Counted from the first letter of the stretch, positions 44,359 to 54,913 are shown. The stretch is DNA of 64,000 nucleotides from an uncultured Bacteroidales bacterium (GCA_937949745.1 CALECM010000073.1:21100-85099), one strand, 5' to 3'. Notes: generated from the sequence alone by a model not told the origin. Numbers and translations are program-made.

Positions 44359-45024
44359 ATGAAACTATATATTATCCCTACGCCTGTAGGAAATATGGAG
44401 GATATTACACTTCGTGCCCTGAGAATATTGAAAGAGGTGGATTTTATTCTTTGTGAAGATACCCGTACTACCGGAAATCTGTTGAAAAATTATGATATTA
44501 CGAACAAATGCGTACCTTATCATATTTTCAATGAGCATAAGCAGGTCAACAATATCGTCAATATGATCAAAAACGCTAACTCCGTCGGATTGACCAGTGA
44601 TGCCGGAACCCCCGGAATATCGGATCCCGGATTTCTCCTGGTCCGGGAAGCGTTAAGTCAGGGAATAGAGATAGAATGCCTGCCCGGAGCTACGGCATTT
44701 GTTCCGGCGCTTATCAATTCGGGTTTCCCTACCGACAGTTTTTATTTTCACGGATTCCTGCCGCATAAAAAAGGCAAGCAATCAGCTATACAAAAATTTG
44801 CTGAGATGGATTGTACGGTTGTTTTTTATGAATCACCCCACAGGCTGGTTAAAACATTGGAGATGATGGGTGCGATCCTCGGTAACGAGCGGAAAATTTC
44901 CGTTTCACGGGAATTGACCAAAATGCATGAGGAAAATTTCCGGGGAACGGTAGCAGATGCCCTGTCACATTTTAGCGAAAAAGGAGTTAAAGGAGAGATC
45001 GTGATGTGTATAGGGAAAGAATAA
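44359..45024 (+). CDS. rsmI: 16S rRNA 2'-O-methyltransferase RsmI
   Basis: 221-residue tetrapyrrole-methylase-fold enzyme that methylates the ribose of C1402 in 16S rRNA. It has MKLYIIPTPVGNMEDITLRA at the N-terminus, CEDTRTTGNLL, TSDAGTPGISDPG, and YESPHRLVKTLE. It is shorter than E. coli RsmI because the C-terminal HTH-like domain is absent, as is common. The start is ATG 44359; the TTG two codons earlier is not needed. Confidence 0.93.
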   Translation: MKLYIIPTPVGNMEDITLRALRILKEVDFILCEDTRTTGNLLKNYDITNKCVPYHIFNEHKQVNNIVNMIKNANSVGLTSDAGTPGISDPGFLLVREALSQGIEIECLPGATAFVPALINSGFPTDSFYFHGFLPHKKGKQSAIQKFAEMDCTVVFYESPHRLVKTLEMMGAILGNERKISVSRELTKMHEENFRGTVADALSHFSEKGVKGEIVMCIGKE

Positions 45025-45069
45025 TAATCCGGATTATAGCCGGCGGTATAAATGCTGATCGGTGAAAAA

Positions 45070-45102
45070 AAAGAGACCGAACTACTTTGGAACAGTCTCT
45101 TT
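45070..45102 (+). terminator. Hairpin terminator between rsmI and the convergent PepSY gene
   Basis: Stem AAAGAGAC (45070-45077)/GTCTCTTT (45095-45102) with a 17-base loop. A/T runs on both sides allow it to serve both strands. Confidence 0.6.
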
Positions 45103-45125
45103 ATAAGGATACGCGAATTGCGGGT

Positions 45126-46409
45126 CTATCCCATGAAGTTGTTATTGACTACCTCAATGGCTCCCGATGTTAAAATCTTGATTTTAATATCTCTCGGTTG
45201 AGCATCCAGTTCGAATATATAAAAATCTTCGGCGGGTGTGTTGTAAAAATCGATATCGTCTATCGGATATATTGCGTATGCGGACGCATTAAAGGCATTG
45301 AGAATATCCTGCGGTAATTGGTGGCGCCTCATTTCGGTTTTCGTGTATTGCCACTGGCCGGTGGTCGAGAAGTGCAGTTCCCTCTCTGTTGTGCCATCCA
45401 TGATCTTTACTTCAATTTCGTGGTCTTCCCGCTCGGTCTTGATGATTCTCGCATTCGGATAATTGGCGGAGATGTAGGCGTTGATGGCTGCGGTAACCGC
45501 TTCCGGAATTTGGCCTGAAGATCCGTTGTCATGGTCGTCGTCGCTGATTACATTGATAAGAGTACCGTCAGCGGTGAAATGGAGTTCAACCTCATTATCG
45601 CCTTGTTCCACTTCCAATACATAAACCGTTTCCCTTCCGTTACGTTCGACCATTTCCACGTCTTCAACACGCCATGATGCGTATTCGCTTGTATTAAAGG
45701 CGTTTCTTACTGTCTGCGGCAAGCTGTTATAATGCATGTCAGTTACAGTCATTTGCCACACTTCCGCATTAGAAAAGGTGAGTTCCAAATGAATGCCGTT
45801 ATGGATGATATCTACTTCGATGCTGTTATATTCCCGGTCTATTTCGACAATTCTCGCGCCCGGGTAATTTGTGTTAATATAGGCTTGTATTGTTTCGGAA
45901 ATTGTGCCCGGAATATAATTCGAAGAATCGTCGTTACCATCAGTATCAGCTTCGGCTTTGATCAGGATTCCTTCTGCTGTATAATAAAGGTCATATTCCA
46001 GATTCCCGTTCTCGACTTCAATTACGTAAATAGTTTCGAGTCCGGTTCGTTCGATCATGTCCACATCTTCCACGCGCCATGAAGCGTACTCGCCTGCGTT
46101 AAAAGCATCTCTCACTGCCTGCGGTATGCTGTTAAATGATACGTCCGTTACGGTCATCTGCCATTGGGCAGCGGCGGTAAACCATGCTTCGGCTCCCACG
46201 TTCATGTCGGTACGGGTAAAATCCGCAACAAAATAATTCCCATTCTTCGCCCAGGTCACACCGGAAGCGTCGGGATATAAAGCTGTGAATGCGGTTTGCA
46301 TTTCCTCCGTTACGGTAGTACCTATGTAACCGTCGCCGGTGTTGTCTTTATTGCAACCGGTGAATGCCAGTGCCGCAATCAGGATCGGTATAAAAAAAAT
46401 CTTTTTCAT
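45126..46409 (-). CDS. Lipoprotein with three PepSY-like domains
   Basis: 427 residues. A type II signal peptide (FIPILIAALAFTGC) puts the lipidated Cys at 19. Three repeats of about 130 residues follow, each in the PF11396 PepSY-like (BLIP-fold) style. Repeats 1 and 2 share nearly identical segments (EYASWRVEDVDMIER versus EYASWRVEDVEMVER); repeat 3 is more divergent (AYAIYPIDDIDFYN). These domains occur in Bacteroidetes envelope proteins; their ligand is unknown. It lies 38 bases downstream of a single-domain homologue in the same direction. Confidence 0.8.
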   Translation of the reverse strand: MKKIFFIPILIAALAFTGCNKDNTGDGYIGTTVTEEMQTAFTALYPDASGVTWAKNGNYFVADFTRTDMNVGAEAWFTAAAQWQMTVTDVSFNSIPQAVRDAFNAGEYASWRVEDVDMIERTGLETIYVIEVENGNLEYDLYYTAEGILIKAEADTDGNDDSSNYIPGTISETIQAYINTNYPGARIVEIDREYNSIEVDIIHNGIHLELTFSNAEVWQMTVTDMHYNSLPQTVRNAFNTSEYASWRVEDVEMVERNGRETVYVLEVEQGDNEVELHFTADGTLINVISDDDHDNGSSGQIPEAVTAAINAYISANYPNARIIKTEREDHEIEVKIMDGTTERELHFSTTGQWQYTKTEMRRHQLPQDILNAFNASAYAIYPIDDIDFYNTPAEDFYIFELDAQPRDIKIKILTSGAIEVVNNNFMG

Positions 46410-46447
46410 ATTGTTTTAATTTTAATAGTTAATATAATACATAGGGC

Positions 46448-46894
46448 TTAGTGCTCATAACCGAGGAAGTTGAAATTAAGGTCGAATTTGATTTCAAGAC
46501 CATTTCCGAGTTCGATCTCATAATCACGCCTGCCCTTGTCAATTTTGGTTACGATCTGTCCGCTGTAATTCTGTTTTACATAATTCTCTATCTTTTCCGG
46601 TATAATACCTGCGGGAACCGCGTTGTGCCTGCAGTCCACTTCTTTCCAGGAACCGTCCGGACCGAATTCAATCTGAGTTCCGCCCATAAGGTTCACTTCA
46701 TAAGATTTACCGAAATAACCGTCATCATCGACAGTGGCGTATGAAACTTCCACACCTTTGAAATAGGTATTGAGAAATTCGCGGGAAGCAGCCGGAAGCT
46801 GGTCTACGGTTATAGGTCTGTCATCTTGGGCCTTTGCGGTAAAGACTGTTGCCGAAGCGATAATTGCCAGCAAAAACATTTTAATTTTTATCAT
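46448..46894 (-). CDS. Periplasmic PepSY-like protein
   Basis: 148 residues with a type I signal peptide (MFLLAIIASATVFTAKAQDD). One PepSY-like module follows: LPAASREFLNTYFKGVEVSY, then KSYEVNLMGGTQIEFGPDG and IENYVKQNYSGQIV. It has one domain where the neighbour has three, so the pair probably arose by duplication. Its -7 element is at 46935-46942 and the two are likely cotranscribed. Confidence 0.8.
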   Translation of the reverse strand: MIKIKMFLLAIIASATVFTAKAQDDRPITVDQLPAASREFLNTYFKGVEVSYATVDDDGYFGKSYEVNLMGGTQIEFGPDGSWKEVDCRHNAVPAGIIPEKIENYVKQNYSGQIVTKIDKGRRDYEIELGNGLEIKFDLNFNFLGYEH

Positions 46895-46934
46895 TATTTA
46901 TTTAATTTTACTTTATTAATTAATTTTTATTGTA

Positions 46935-46942
46935 CAAAACTA
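46935..46942 (-). promoter_or_regulatory. -7 promoter element of PepSY pair (TAGTTTTG)
   Basis: Minus-strand TAnnTTTG, 41 bases before the ATG at 46894. Confidence 0.45.
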
Positions 46943-47291
46943 TATATTAATTCTGTAAACAAGTGGGAATTTCATATTTATTTTATCTTGCTCATTCCTT
47001 TTCAATATTCACTTGGATAATAAGTCAATAATTCAGACATCATAGAATATTGATCTCTTAAGTTGACAAGACGAAGCCATTTTCCTTCATAATTCTATTC
47101 TGAAGTATTGATAATACGATCACCAGGATTCTTGGGAATATTTATTTGAGTTAAACTTAAGATCATTCACCGGGAAAATGCCTGCCCCGGAGAAACGTCA
47201 TGGTGTGTTTGATACAAAATATGAATAGGGCAGCTTACTGTAAAATCGTATTTAGCTATGAATGATTATAGAAAAGTGGGAGTGTATATAA
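46943..47291. other. Non-coding gap
   Basis: AT-rich sequence between the PepSY promoter and the tRNA terminator. I see no convincing ORF, repeat unit or RNA structure in it. Confidence 0.5.
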
Positions 47292-47326
47292 AAAAACGCT
47301 GACCCCTAAAGTAGGTCAGCGTTTTT
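47292..47326 (-). terminator. Rho-independent terminator after tRNA-Leu
   Basis: 13-bp perfect stem, 47292-47304 against 47314-47326, core ACGCTGACC/GGTCAGCGT, 9-base loop, with T residues after it on the minus strand. It starts 6 bases past the tRNA 3' end. Confidence 0.85.
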
Positions 47327-47331
47327 CGTTG

Positions 47332-47413
47332 TACCCGGAACAAGACTCGAACTTGCACATCCTGAGGACACTACAACCTGAATGTAGCGCGTCTACCATT
47401 CCGCCATCCGGGT
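47332..47413 (-). tRNA. tRNA-Leu (anticodon CAG)
   Basis: 82 nt on the minus strand. Acceptor ACCCGGA/TCCGGGT with discriminator A; D-stem GCG/CGC; anticodon stem CTACA/TGTAG with loop TTCAGGT, giving anticodon CAG; a long variable arm typical of class II tRNAs; T-loop TTCGAGT closed by GCAAG/CTTGT. CCA is not encoded. It reads CUG codons. Confidence 0.95.
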
Positions 47414-47426
47414 TTGAAACAGGCGG

Positions 47427-47434
47427 CAAAGATA
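47427..47434 (-). promoter_or_regulatory. tRNA-Leu -7 promoter element (TATCTTTG)
   Basis: Minus-strand TAnnTTTG, 13 bases upstream of the mature tRNA 5' end. Confidence 0.6.
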
Positions 47435-47580
47435 ATCAAAATATTTCAATTACTACAAATAAAATACCGTAATTTTTGTTTTACTTAAAGTGACATCGGT
47501 TTGTGAAGAAATCTGTTCAAAATAAGGATTAATCCACTATACGGAACTCCATATTAAGTCCGGAAATGGCAAAAAAGTTG

Positions 47581-47588
47581 TATTTTTG
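47581..47588 (+). promoter_or_regulatory. -7 promoter element of Nif3-like gene (TATTTTTG)
   Basis: TAnnTTTG 18 bases before ATG 47607. The longer open frame begins with a TTG inside this element and is therefore rejected. Confidence 0.6.
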
Positions 47589-47606
47589 GATTCTAAAAAA
47601 GATCAG

Positions 47607-48701
47607 ATGAAAATTAAAGAAGTCCTGGCACGGCTGGAGAAAAGATTTCCCCTTTATTTACAGGAAGAATATGATAATTGCGGTGTTCAATGCGGGAATA
47701 AAGAACAGGAAGTTACCGGCGTAATGGTCTGTTTCGATCCGTCCCTTGAAATACTCGAGGAAGCGAAATCCCTGAATGCGAATCTTATTATTTCTCATCA
47801 TCCTTTGTTGAGGGCGGGAATTAAAAAAATAGAGCCTGTGGATCGCCCCGGCAGAATTATTTGTAAAGCTATCGAAAATAAAATGGTGGTATACGCCATG
47901 CATACTAATATTGATAGTGCCGTTGGCGGCGGGAATGATGTGTTCGCTGCCAAACTGGGCCTCAAAGAATGTTCTGTTCTGTCGCCCAAAGAATCGCTAT
48001 ACCGGAAGATTGTTTTTTTTGTTCCGCCGCAGGATTCCGGAAAAGTGAAAGATGCGCTTTTTTCAGTAGGTTGCGGCATCATGGGTAAATATGAAAATTG
48101 CAGTTATTCAGTTGAAGGATCGGGTAGTTTTAAACCTTTACCGGACGCGCGGCCTTATATAGGACAGCCGTTGCAGATCGAAGAAGTGGAAGAGGAGAGG
48201 GTGGAAATGATCTTTCCCGCGGCTATCCAACGTATTGTGGTTGAAACATTGTACCGGAATCATCCGTATGAAGAACCGGCTTTCGATATTTTGAAACTGG
48301 AAAATAAAAGCCGGGAAGTGGGATTGGGGCGTATCGGACGGTTGCCGGTTCCGATGGAGCAGGCTGATTTCTTTAAATATGTGAAAGATAAAATGGAAGT
48401 GAACCATATCCGTTATTCCGGAACGTTGAATCGTAGAATCGACAAAGTAGCCGTATGCGGTGGGGGAGGTAGTTCCCTGATACACGCGGCGATGGCCGGA
48501 GGTGCGGATGCCTATGTAACCGGGGATATTAAGTATCATGACTTTTTAATTCCTGAAAATCAAATGATTATAGCGGATATTGGGCACTATGAAGGGGAGC
48601 ATTATATTAGGGAAATTATTTATAAGGAAGTAAAGGAAAATTTTAGTAATTTTGCAGTTTCACTTTCTAAAGTGGAAAAATTAGGGATTTATTCTATATA
48701 A
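47607..48701 (+). CDS. Nif3-like dinuclear metal-centre protein
   Basis: 364-residue NIF3/YqfO-type protein. Metal-ligand segments include LIISHHPLL (His pair) and AMHTNIDSA in the N-terminal part, and DIKYHDFL with IADIGHYEGEH near the C-terminus. The middle (about 125-225) is the YqfO insert found in the long form. GTP cyclohydrolase I type 2 is a frequent label for this family, but the reaction is unproven. It precedes the zinc-ribbon coiled-coil gene by 30 bases, a pairing conserved in many bacteria. Confidence 0.88.
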   Translation: MKIKEVLARLEKRFPLYLQEEYDNCGVQCGNKEQEVTGVMVCFDPSLEILEEAKSLNANLIISHHPLLRAGIKKIEPVDRPGRIICKAIENKMVVYAMHTNIDSAVGGGNDVFAAKLGLKECSVLSPKESLYRKIVFFVPPQDSGKVKDALFSVGCGIMGKYENCSYSVEGSGSFKPLPDARPYIGQPLQIEEVEEERVEMIFPAAIQRIVVETLYRNHPYEEPAFDILKLENKSREVGLGRIGRLPVPMEQADFFKYVKDKMEVNHIRYSGTLNRRIDKVAVCGGGGSSLIHAAMAGGADAYVTGDIKYHDFLIPENQMIIADIGHYEGEHYIREIIYKEVKENFSNFAVSLSKVEKLGIYSI

Positions 48702-48731
48702 AATTGATTATCTGGTCTTTAAAATAATATT

Positions 48732-49637
48732 ATGGCAAAGAAAAAAGAAGTGGAAAATGCAGTTTCTTCACAATTGGATCAGGAGAATACTGTAACGAAT
48801 CCGGAAAACGGATCCGGAAATATATCGGAGAGTACGGAAACAGATACGATCCTGCAGGCCGGAGAGGAATTTAATGAGGAAACGCCGATCTCTCAAAAAC
48901 TCCTTTCATTATATAATCTACAACAAATCTGGTCTAAAATTGACAGGATCAGGGTGATCCGGGGTGAATTACCTGATGAGGTAAGGGACCTGGAAGACGC
49001 GTTGGAAGGCATGAAAACCCGTATCGCGAAATATACGGACGACATCAGTGAACTGGAAGAGAATATTACGGCGGAAGACAATAAAGTAAAGGATTCCCAG
49101 ACCCTGATCAAAAGATACGAAGAGCAGCAGAATAATGTAAGAAACAACAGGGAGTACGAATCCTTAACGAAAGAGATCGAATACCAGAAACTGGAGATAC
49201 AGGTGTCGGAAAAACGGAAAGGTAAATTTCAGGCGGAAATTACCACTAAGAAAGATGATATCGTAGAATTTGAAAACAAATTGAACGAGATCAGTGATAT
49301 TCTGCAACAAAAGAAAGATGAGCTGGAAGATATTATTTCCGATACTGAAAAAGAAGAGAAAGAATTGATCGAACAGGCAGCCGTGCTGGAGTCCAAAGTG
49401 GAAGACAGGCTTTTGAGCGCTTTTGAAAGGATCCGGAAAAATGCCCGTAACGGTTTGGCTATCGTGCAAATCGACAGGGACGCATGCGGCGGTTGTTTCA
49501 GCATGATCCCTCCACAGCGCCAACTGGATATCCGTCTACACAAAAAAATTATCGTGTGTGAAGCCTGCGGCCGTATTTTCATTGATAAACAGCTCGTGGA
49601 AAGCGAAGAGGGGGAATCGCAGAATATTGAATCTTAA
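48732..49637 (+). CDS. Coiled-coil C4-type zinc-ribbon protein
   Basis: 301 residues. A disordered N-terminus of about 55 residues leads to a long antiparallel coiled coil (about 60-235, Glu/Lys/Gln-rich). A C-terminal zinc ribbon follows: CGGCFSMIPPQ (CxxC) and CEACGRIF (CxxC). This is the DUF164/CdsZ-type family, proposed to bind nucleic acid or to act as a chaperone. It is coupled to the Nif3-like gene upstream and lies 11 bases before the permease. Confidence 0.85.
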   Translation: MAKKKEVENAVSSQLDQENTVTNPENGSGNISESTETDTILQAGEEFNEETPISQKLLSLYNLQQIWSKIDRIRVIRGELPDEVRDLEDALEGMKTRIAKYTDDISELEENITAEDNKVKDSQTLIKRYEEQQNNVRNNREYESLTKEIEYQKLEIQVSEKRKGKFQAEITTKKDDIVEFENKLNEISDILQQKKDELEDIISDTEKEEKELIEQAAVLESKVEDRLLSAFERIRKNARNGLAIVQIDRDACGGCFSMIPPQRQLDIRLHKKIIVCEACGRIFIDKQLVESEEGESQNIES

Positions 49638-49648
49638 GTAAGGTACTT

Positions 49649-50443
49649 ATGGATCTTACCTGGATTCATGCCTTAATGCTCATTATATCCGGACTTTTTG
49701 TCGGATTTATAAATACACTTGCGGGAGGTGGTACGATCATCTCCCTTTCTGTTTTTATGTTTTTCGGATTACCGCCCGTCGTAGCCAACGGGACTAACAG
49801 AGTTGCCGTTCTTTTGCAGAATATGACCGCCGTCATCAATTTCTCCCGGAAGAAAATGATCGACTGGAATAAGGCGTTAAGGCTTGCCATTCCCATTATT
49901 CCGGGTGCGGTACTCGGTGCTTTCCTGGCTAATCTGATTTCCAATACTTATTTCAATTACATCTTTGGGATCGTCGTAATCGTATTCGCGATTCTATTAT
50001 TGGTAAAGCCTGATAAATGGCTGAAAGAACAGGAGAACCTGATACGGAAACCGCTTCGTTTCTGGCATTATATGATTTTTTTCCTGATCGGGATTTACGG
50101 GGGATTTATTCATGTTGCCGTAGGATATATGATCCTGTTCGCCCTGATAATCGGGACCGGAAATGAATTGCTTAAAGCTAATGCCATCAAAAATTTCCTG
50201 GTATTGGTTTATATTCCTTTTTCACTGGCCGTTTTCGCTTTTGAAGGAAATGTGAACTGGACTTACGGGTTAATTCATGCTATCGGTAATATTATCGGCG
50301 CACAGGTCGGAGCTCTGATCGCCATTAAAAAAGGTGCACCGTTTATCAGGTATATAATGCTTATATTGTTGGTTGTTGTTATTTTACAACTTTTCGATGT
50401 ACTTGATCCGGAGGCTATAGCAGTTTGGTTGCGTAATAAATAA
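49649..50443 (+). CDS. TauE/SafE family membrane permease
   Basis: 264 residues with about eight hydrophobic segments. The N-terminal signature FVGFINTLAGGGTIISLSVF and the repeat-half motif FFLIGIYGGFIHVAVGYMIL match TauE/SafE proteins. These export sulphite, sulphoacetate or other small organic anions; the substrate cannot be inferred. Probably cotranscribed with the zinc-ribbon gene. Confidence 0.88.
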   Translation: MDLTWIHALMLIISGLFVGFINTLAGGGTIISLSVFMFFGLPPVVANGTNRVAVLLQNMTAVINFSRKKMIDWNKALRLAIPIIPGAVLGAFLANLISNTYFNYIFGIVVIVFAILLLVKPDKWLKEQENLIRKPLRFWHYMIFFLIGIYGGFIHVAVGYMILFALIIGTGNELLKANAIKNFLVLVYIPFSLAVFAFEGNVNWTYGLIHAIGNIIGAQVGALIAIKKGAPFIRYIMLILLVVVILQLFDVLDPEAIAVWLRNK

Positions 50444-50535
50444 TTATAAGTATATTTGCTTTATTTCTCTCATGGAAATCAACCAAGAGATGTTGTGTTT
50501 GTTAATGTAATATTAATAATATTAAATTTTACAAC

Positions 50536-51096
50536 GTGAAAAAGATAATTTTTTTCGTGGTTATAGCCCTAGCAATAACAGGTTGCAGCGCTTTCCGGAG
50601 TGTGGACATTAGCCAGGTTACAACCGGTATGACCAAAGCTCAGGTAAGAAATATACTGGGCGCTCCGGATCGTGTATTGTCTACTGCGCAAACAGAAAAT
50701 GGATTCCAGGAAGTGTTACAATACCGGACTTCCGGAGGGGATGTGTACGCCATTCAATTTGTGAACGATTACCTGACGGGATATGAATTTCTTTATGAAG
50801 ATGTGATGTATGTCGCTCCTCCGCCTCCAGTCATACTTCCTCCGCCGGGCCGTCCGATATATCCTCCTTCCCGTCCGCCGCACCGGCCCGATCCGCCGGA
50901 ACAACCCCAGGAACCGACACCTCCGGAAAGACCGGGACGTCCGCCGGGTTATCCCGACGGTCCCTCTACCCAGCCCAGTCCGTCTTCCCGGCCGGATAAT
51001 AAGCCTGATCTGACCAAGCCCGCTGATGACCGCAATTCTTCGAGACCTGCTACCAGACCGGTGAATACCAAGGAACCCAGAAATACTAAGAGATAA
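50536..51096 (+). CDS. BamE/SmpA-like lipoprotein with proline-rich tail
   Basis: 186 residues, GTG start. A type II signal peptide (FVVIALAITGC) puts the lipidated Cys at about 16. The SmpA/OmlA-like core follows (ISQVTTGMTKAQVRNILGAP ... GFQEVLQYRTSGGDVYAIQF), about 80 residues. The last 90 residues are very Pro-rich with Arg, Asp and Ser (PPPPVILPPPGRPIY; PERPGRPPGYPDG), probably an extended tether. The core resembles BamE, but no other BAM genes are near, so membership in the BAM complex is not claimed. Confidence 0.75.
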   Translation: MKKIIFFVVIALAITGCSAFRSVDISQVTTGMTKAQVRNILGAPDRVLSTAQTENGFQEVLQYRTSGGDVYAIQFVNDYLTGYEFLYEDVMYVAPPPPVILPPPGRPIYPPSRPPHRPDPPEQPQEPTPPERPGRPPGYPDGPSTQPSPSSRPDNKPDLTKPADDRNSSRPATRPVNTKEPRNTKR

Positions 51097-51352
51097 TACC
51101 GGTTTCCGCGGCCGTTGAAGAACATGCTTTTGCAGATATTTTATCGACCAAAAACTAATGCGGCTGTTTTACCCGTTAACGGAACCCGTCGAAGTCATCG
51201 GGTACAGAACCTTTTTATGGTTCACCCCTGATGCTTAGCTATTGAAGAAGGAACCCATAATAGGCTGTGAATTCATATTATATGAGTTTTACTTACCTGT
51301 ATCAGTTTATTTTTTAAATACAAACTTTACCTCATAATATTTGTTACATTTG
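51097..51352 (+). promoter_or_regulatory. Non-coding gap ending in gapA -7 element (TACATTTG, 51345-51352)
   Basis: The -7 element lies 44 bases before the gapA ATG. The preceding 248 bases hold two weak hairpins (CCCG/CGGG near 51187-51203; GAACC/GGTTC at 51207-51223) and no ORF. Confidence 0.5.
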
Positions 51353-51375
51353 CAGAGTCATATTTAATATTTTAA

Positions 51376-52395
<1,020 letters not shown>

Positions 52396-52405
52396 TCGTT
52401 TTACC

Positions 52406-54913
52406 ATGGAGCGTAAAACCTTTTTTGTTGATGTTCTTTTGCCCTTACCGCTTTCCGGTTTATTTACATACAGGATACCCCATGATTATCCGAAGACACT
52501 TGATTTCGGAATAAGGGTAATCGTGCCTTTCGGAAGAAGTAAGTTGTATTCCGGCATCATCATCAAGGTTCATCATGACGTTCCTGCGCAGCTTACCACC
52601 AAATATATCATCGATACGATCGATGAGACTCCTGTCATTACTCCAAAACAATACCGGTTTTGGCAATGGCTTTCGGAATATTATATGTGCACATTGGGTG
52701 AGGTAATGAATGTGTCGCTGCCGTCGGCTTTAAAGATCGCCAGTGAAACCAAAATCATTCTTCATCCTGAATATAACGGCGATCTCACCTCACTCAATGA
52801 GAAGGAGATCGCCATTATCGAATCTCTTTCTACCCGGCATACCATGACCGTGGAAGAAGTATCCGGGACCGTATCCATTAAAAAAGTTATTCCGGTCATC
52901 AAAACATTGGTGGAAAAAGGAATTATCCTTACGGATGAAGAGATTCGTGATCCGTATAAATCCAAATCGGAAACTTATATCTCCCTGGCTGATCCCTATA
53001 CACGGCAGGAGGATTTTTACGAGTTGATCGGTTCCCTCGAAAAATCCAAAAGAAATGCCGGTCAGGTGGATCTTCTCATCTCTTTTTTTATGCAGTTACA
53101 GGAAAAAACTTCTCATGACCGGCCGGACCTGACGACCCCGATATCCAAAAAAGATTTCCTGCATAAGAGTAATTTTTCCCCTTCCCGGTTAAATAGTCTG
53201 GTAGAAAAAGGTATACTTGAAATCAAGGAAGTGAAGGTGAGCCGCCTTGCTGAATATGGGGCGGAAGTATCTGCCGAAAGTATCCGTCTTTCTCCTCCCC
53301 AGGAAAAGGCGATGGATTCTGTAAAAGAACAGTGGAAGGATTTTCCGGCCGTATTATTACACGGAGTTACCGGAAGCGGAAAAACGGAGATCTATATTAA
53401 ATTGATTGACCAGGTGATTTCGGAAGGTAAACAGGTATTGTACCTGTTGCCGGAAATAGCCCTTACTTCCCAGATCGTCAACCGGCTCCGGAAGTATTTT
53501 GGCGACAGGGTAGGAGTCTACCATTCCCGGTTTAACGAATATGAGCGGGTGGAGATATGGAACAGGGTGCTTCATCATGAACCCGGTAAGGAGGGTAAAT
53601 ACCAGCTTATTCTGGGTGCACGTTCCGCCCTGCTACTACCTTATCAAGACCTGGGACTTATCATTGTGGATGAAGAGCATGATCCTTCCTATAAGCAATA
53701 TGATCCGGCGCCACGCTATCATGCCAGGGACGGAGCGTTGGTATTGAGCCGGATCCATCAGGGTTACACGTTATTGGGAACCGCCACTCCTTCATTGGAA
53801 AGTTACTATAATGCACTGCATCATAAATATGGCTATGTCGAATTAAAGGAAAGATACGCGGAAAGCCGTCTTCCCGAGGTTTGGGTGGTCGATATGGTGG
53901 AAAGCCTGCGCCAAAAGAAAATGACGGGCCATTTTTCACAATTCCTGCTCGACCATATCGGGGAAGCTCTCCGTAAAGATGAACAGGTGATTCTTTTCCA
54001 GAATAGACGCGGTTTCTCATTACGGCTTTTTTGCAATACGTGCCAGTCGATGCCTATGTGCCGGCATTGCGATGTGACCTTAACGTATCACAAAAAAAGT
54101 AATGTATTGAAATGCCACTACTGCGGTTATGCGATCGAAGTTCCCGATCAATGTCCGGAGTGTGGAAGTAAGGATATTGAAATGAAAGGTTTCGGGACCG
54201 AGAAAGTGGAAGAGTCTTTACAGGAAGTATTCCCCGGCGCTAAGATTGCCCGGATGGATCTCGATACGACCCGTTCCAAATCTTCTTACCAAAGGATTAT
54301 TCAGGATTTTGAGCATCATAAGACCGATATACTGGTAGGCACTCAAATGGTAACCAAAGGTCTGGATTTTGACAGGGTCAGTGTTGTGGGAATACTAAAT
54401 GCCGACAATCTTATTTCTTACCCGGATTTCCGTTCTTTTGAAAGGGCTTTCCAGGTAATGGCGCAGGTGAGCGGCCGTGCCGGAAGAAAAGATATCCCCG
54501 GCAAAGTGATCATCCAAAGTTATAATCCTTCCCATCCCGCGCTACAGTATGTAGTTGCCAATGATTATGAGGCGATGTACCGGAATCAGATCGCCGAGCG
54601 GAAACAATTTCATTATCCGCCTTATTGCCGTCTTATCAAACTCACTTTAAAACACAAGGATGAAGTTTTCCTGAACGAAGCTGCCCGGGTTCTGGCTGAA
54701 ACCCTGTACCGTTCATTCCCGTCCAGGGTATTAGGTCCGGAATATCCTCTTGTATCACGAATCCAAAATCTTTATCTGAAAGATATCTGGATAAAACTGG
54801 ATAAAAATGAAACTTTGGAAAGCCGGAAGCTTGTGCTGAAAGATATTATTACTGATTTTCAGTCTGATAAAAAATATAGGTCAGTCAGGGTCGTCATTAA
54901 TGTGGACGCCTGA
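52406..54913 (+). CDS. priA: Primosomal protein N' (replication restart helicase PriA)
   Basis: 835 residues. An N-terminal 3'-DNA-end-binding domain (VDVLLPLPLSGLFTYRIP), a winged helix, then an SF2 helicase with Walker A TGSGKTE and a DEEH box (IVDEEHDPSYKQY). Between helicase lobes lie eight zinc-binding Cys (CNTCQSMPMCRHC; CHYCGYAI; CPECGSK). PriA reloads the replisome at stalled forks. Start: ATG 52406 (MERKTFFVDVLLP) follows the gapA stop; ATG 52376 would overlap gapA by 20 bases and is less likely. The 3' end overlaps the convergent gene by 17 bases. Confidence 0.95.
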   Translation: MERKTFFVDVLLPLPLSGLFTYRIPHDYPKTLDFGIRVIVPFGRSKLYSGIIIKVHHDVPAQLTTKYIIDTIDETPVITPKQYRFWQWLSEYYMCTLGEVMNVSLPSALKIASETKIILHPEYNGDLTSLNEKEIAIIESLSTRHTMTVEEVSGTVSIKKVIPVIKTLVEKGIILTDEEIRDPYKSKSETYISLADPYTRQEDFYELIGSLEKSKRNAGQVDLLISFFMQLQEKTSHDRPDLTTPISKKDFLHKSNFSPSRLNSLVEKGILEIKEVKVSRLAEYGAEVSAESIRLSPPQEKAMDSVKEQWKDFPAVLLHGVTGSGKTEIYIKLIDQVISEGKQVLYLLPEIALTSQIVNRLRKYFGDRVGVYHSRFNEYERVEIWNRVLHHEPGKEGKYQLILGARSALLLPYQDLGLIIVDEEHDPSYKQYDPAPRYHARDGALVLSRIHQGYTLLGTATPSLESYYNALHHKYGYVELKERYAESRLPEVWVVDMVESLRQKKMTGHFSQFLLDHIGEALRKDEQVILFQNRRGFSLRLFCNTCQSMPMCRHCDVTLTYHKKSNVLKCHYCGYAIEVPDQCPECGSKDIEMKGFGTEKVEESLQEVFPGAKIARMDLDTTRSKSSYQRIIQDFEHHKTDILVGTQMVTKGLDFDRVSVVGILNADNLISYPDFRSFERAFQVMAQVSGRAGRKDIPGKVIIQSYNPSHPALQYVVANDYEAMYRNQIAERKQFHYPPYCRLIKLTLKHKDEVFLNEAARVLAETLYRSFPSRVLGPEYPLVSRIQNLYLKDIWIKLDKNETLESRKLVLKDIITDFQSDKKYRSVRVVINVDA

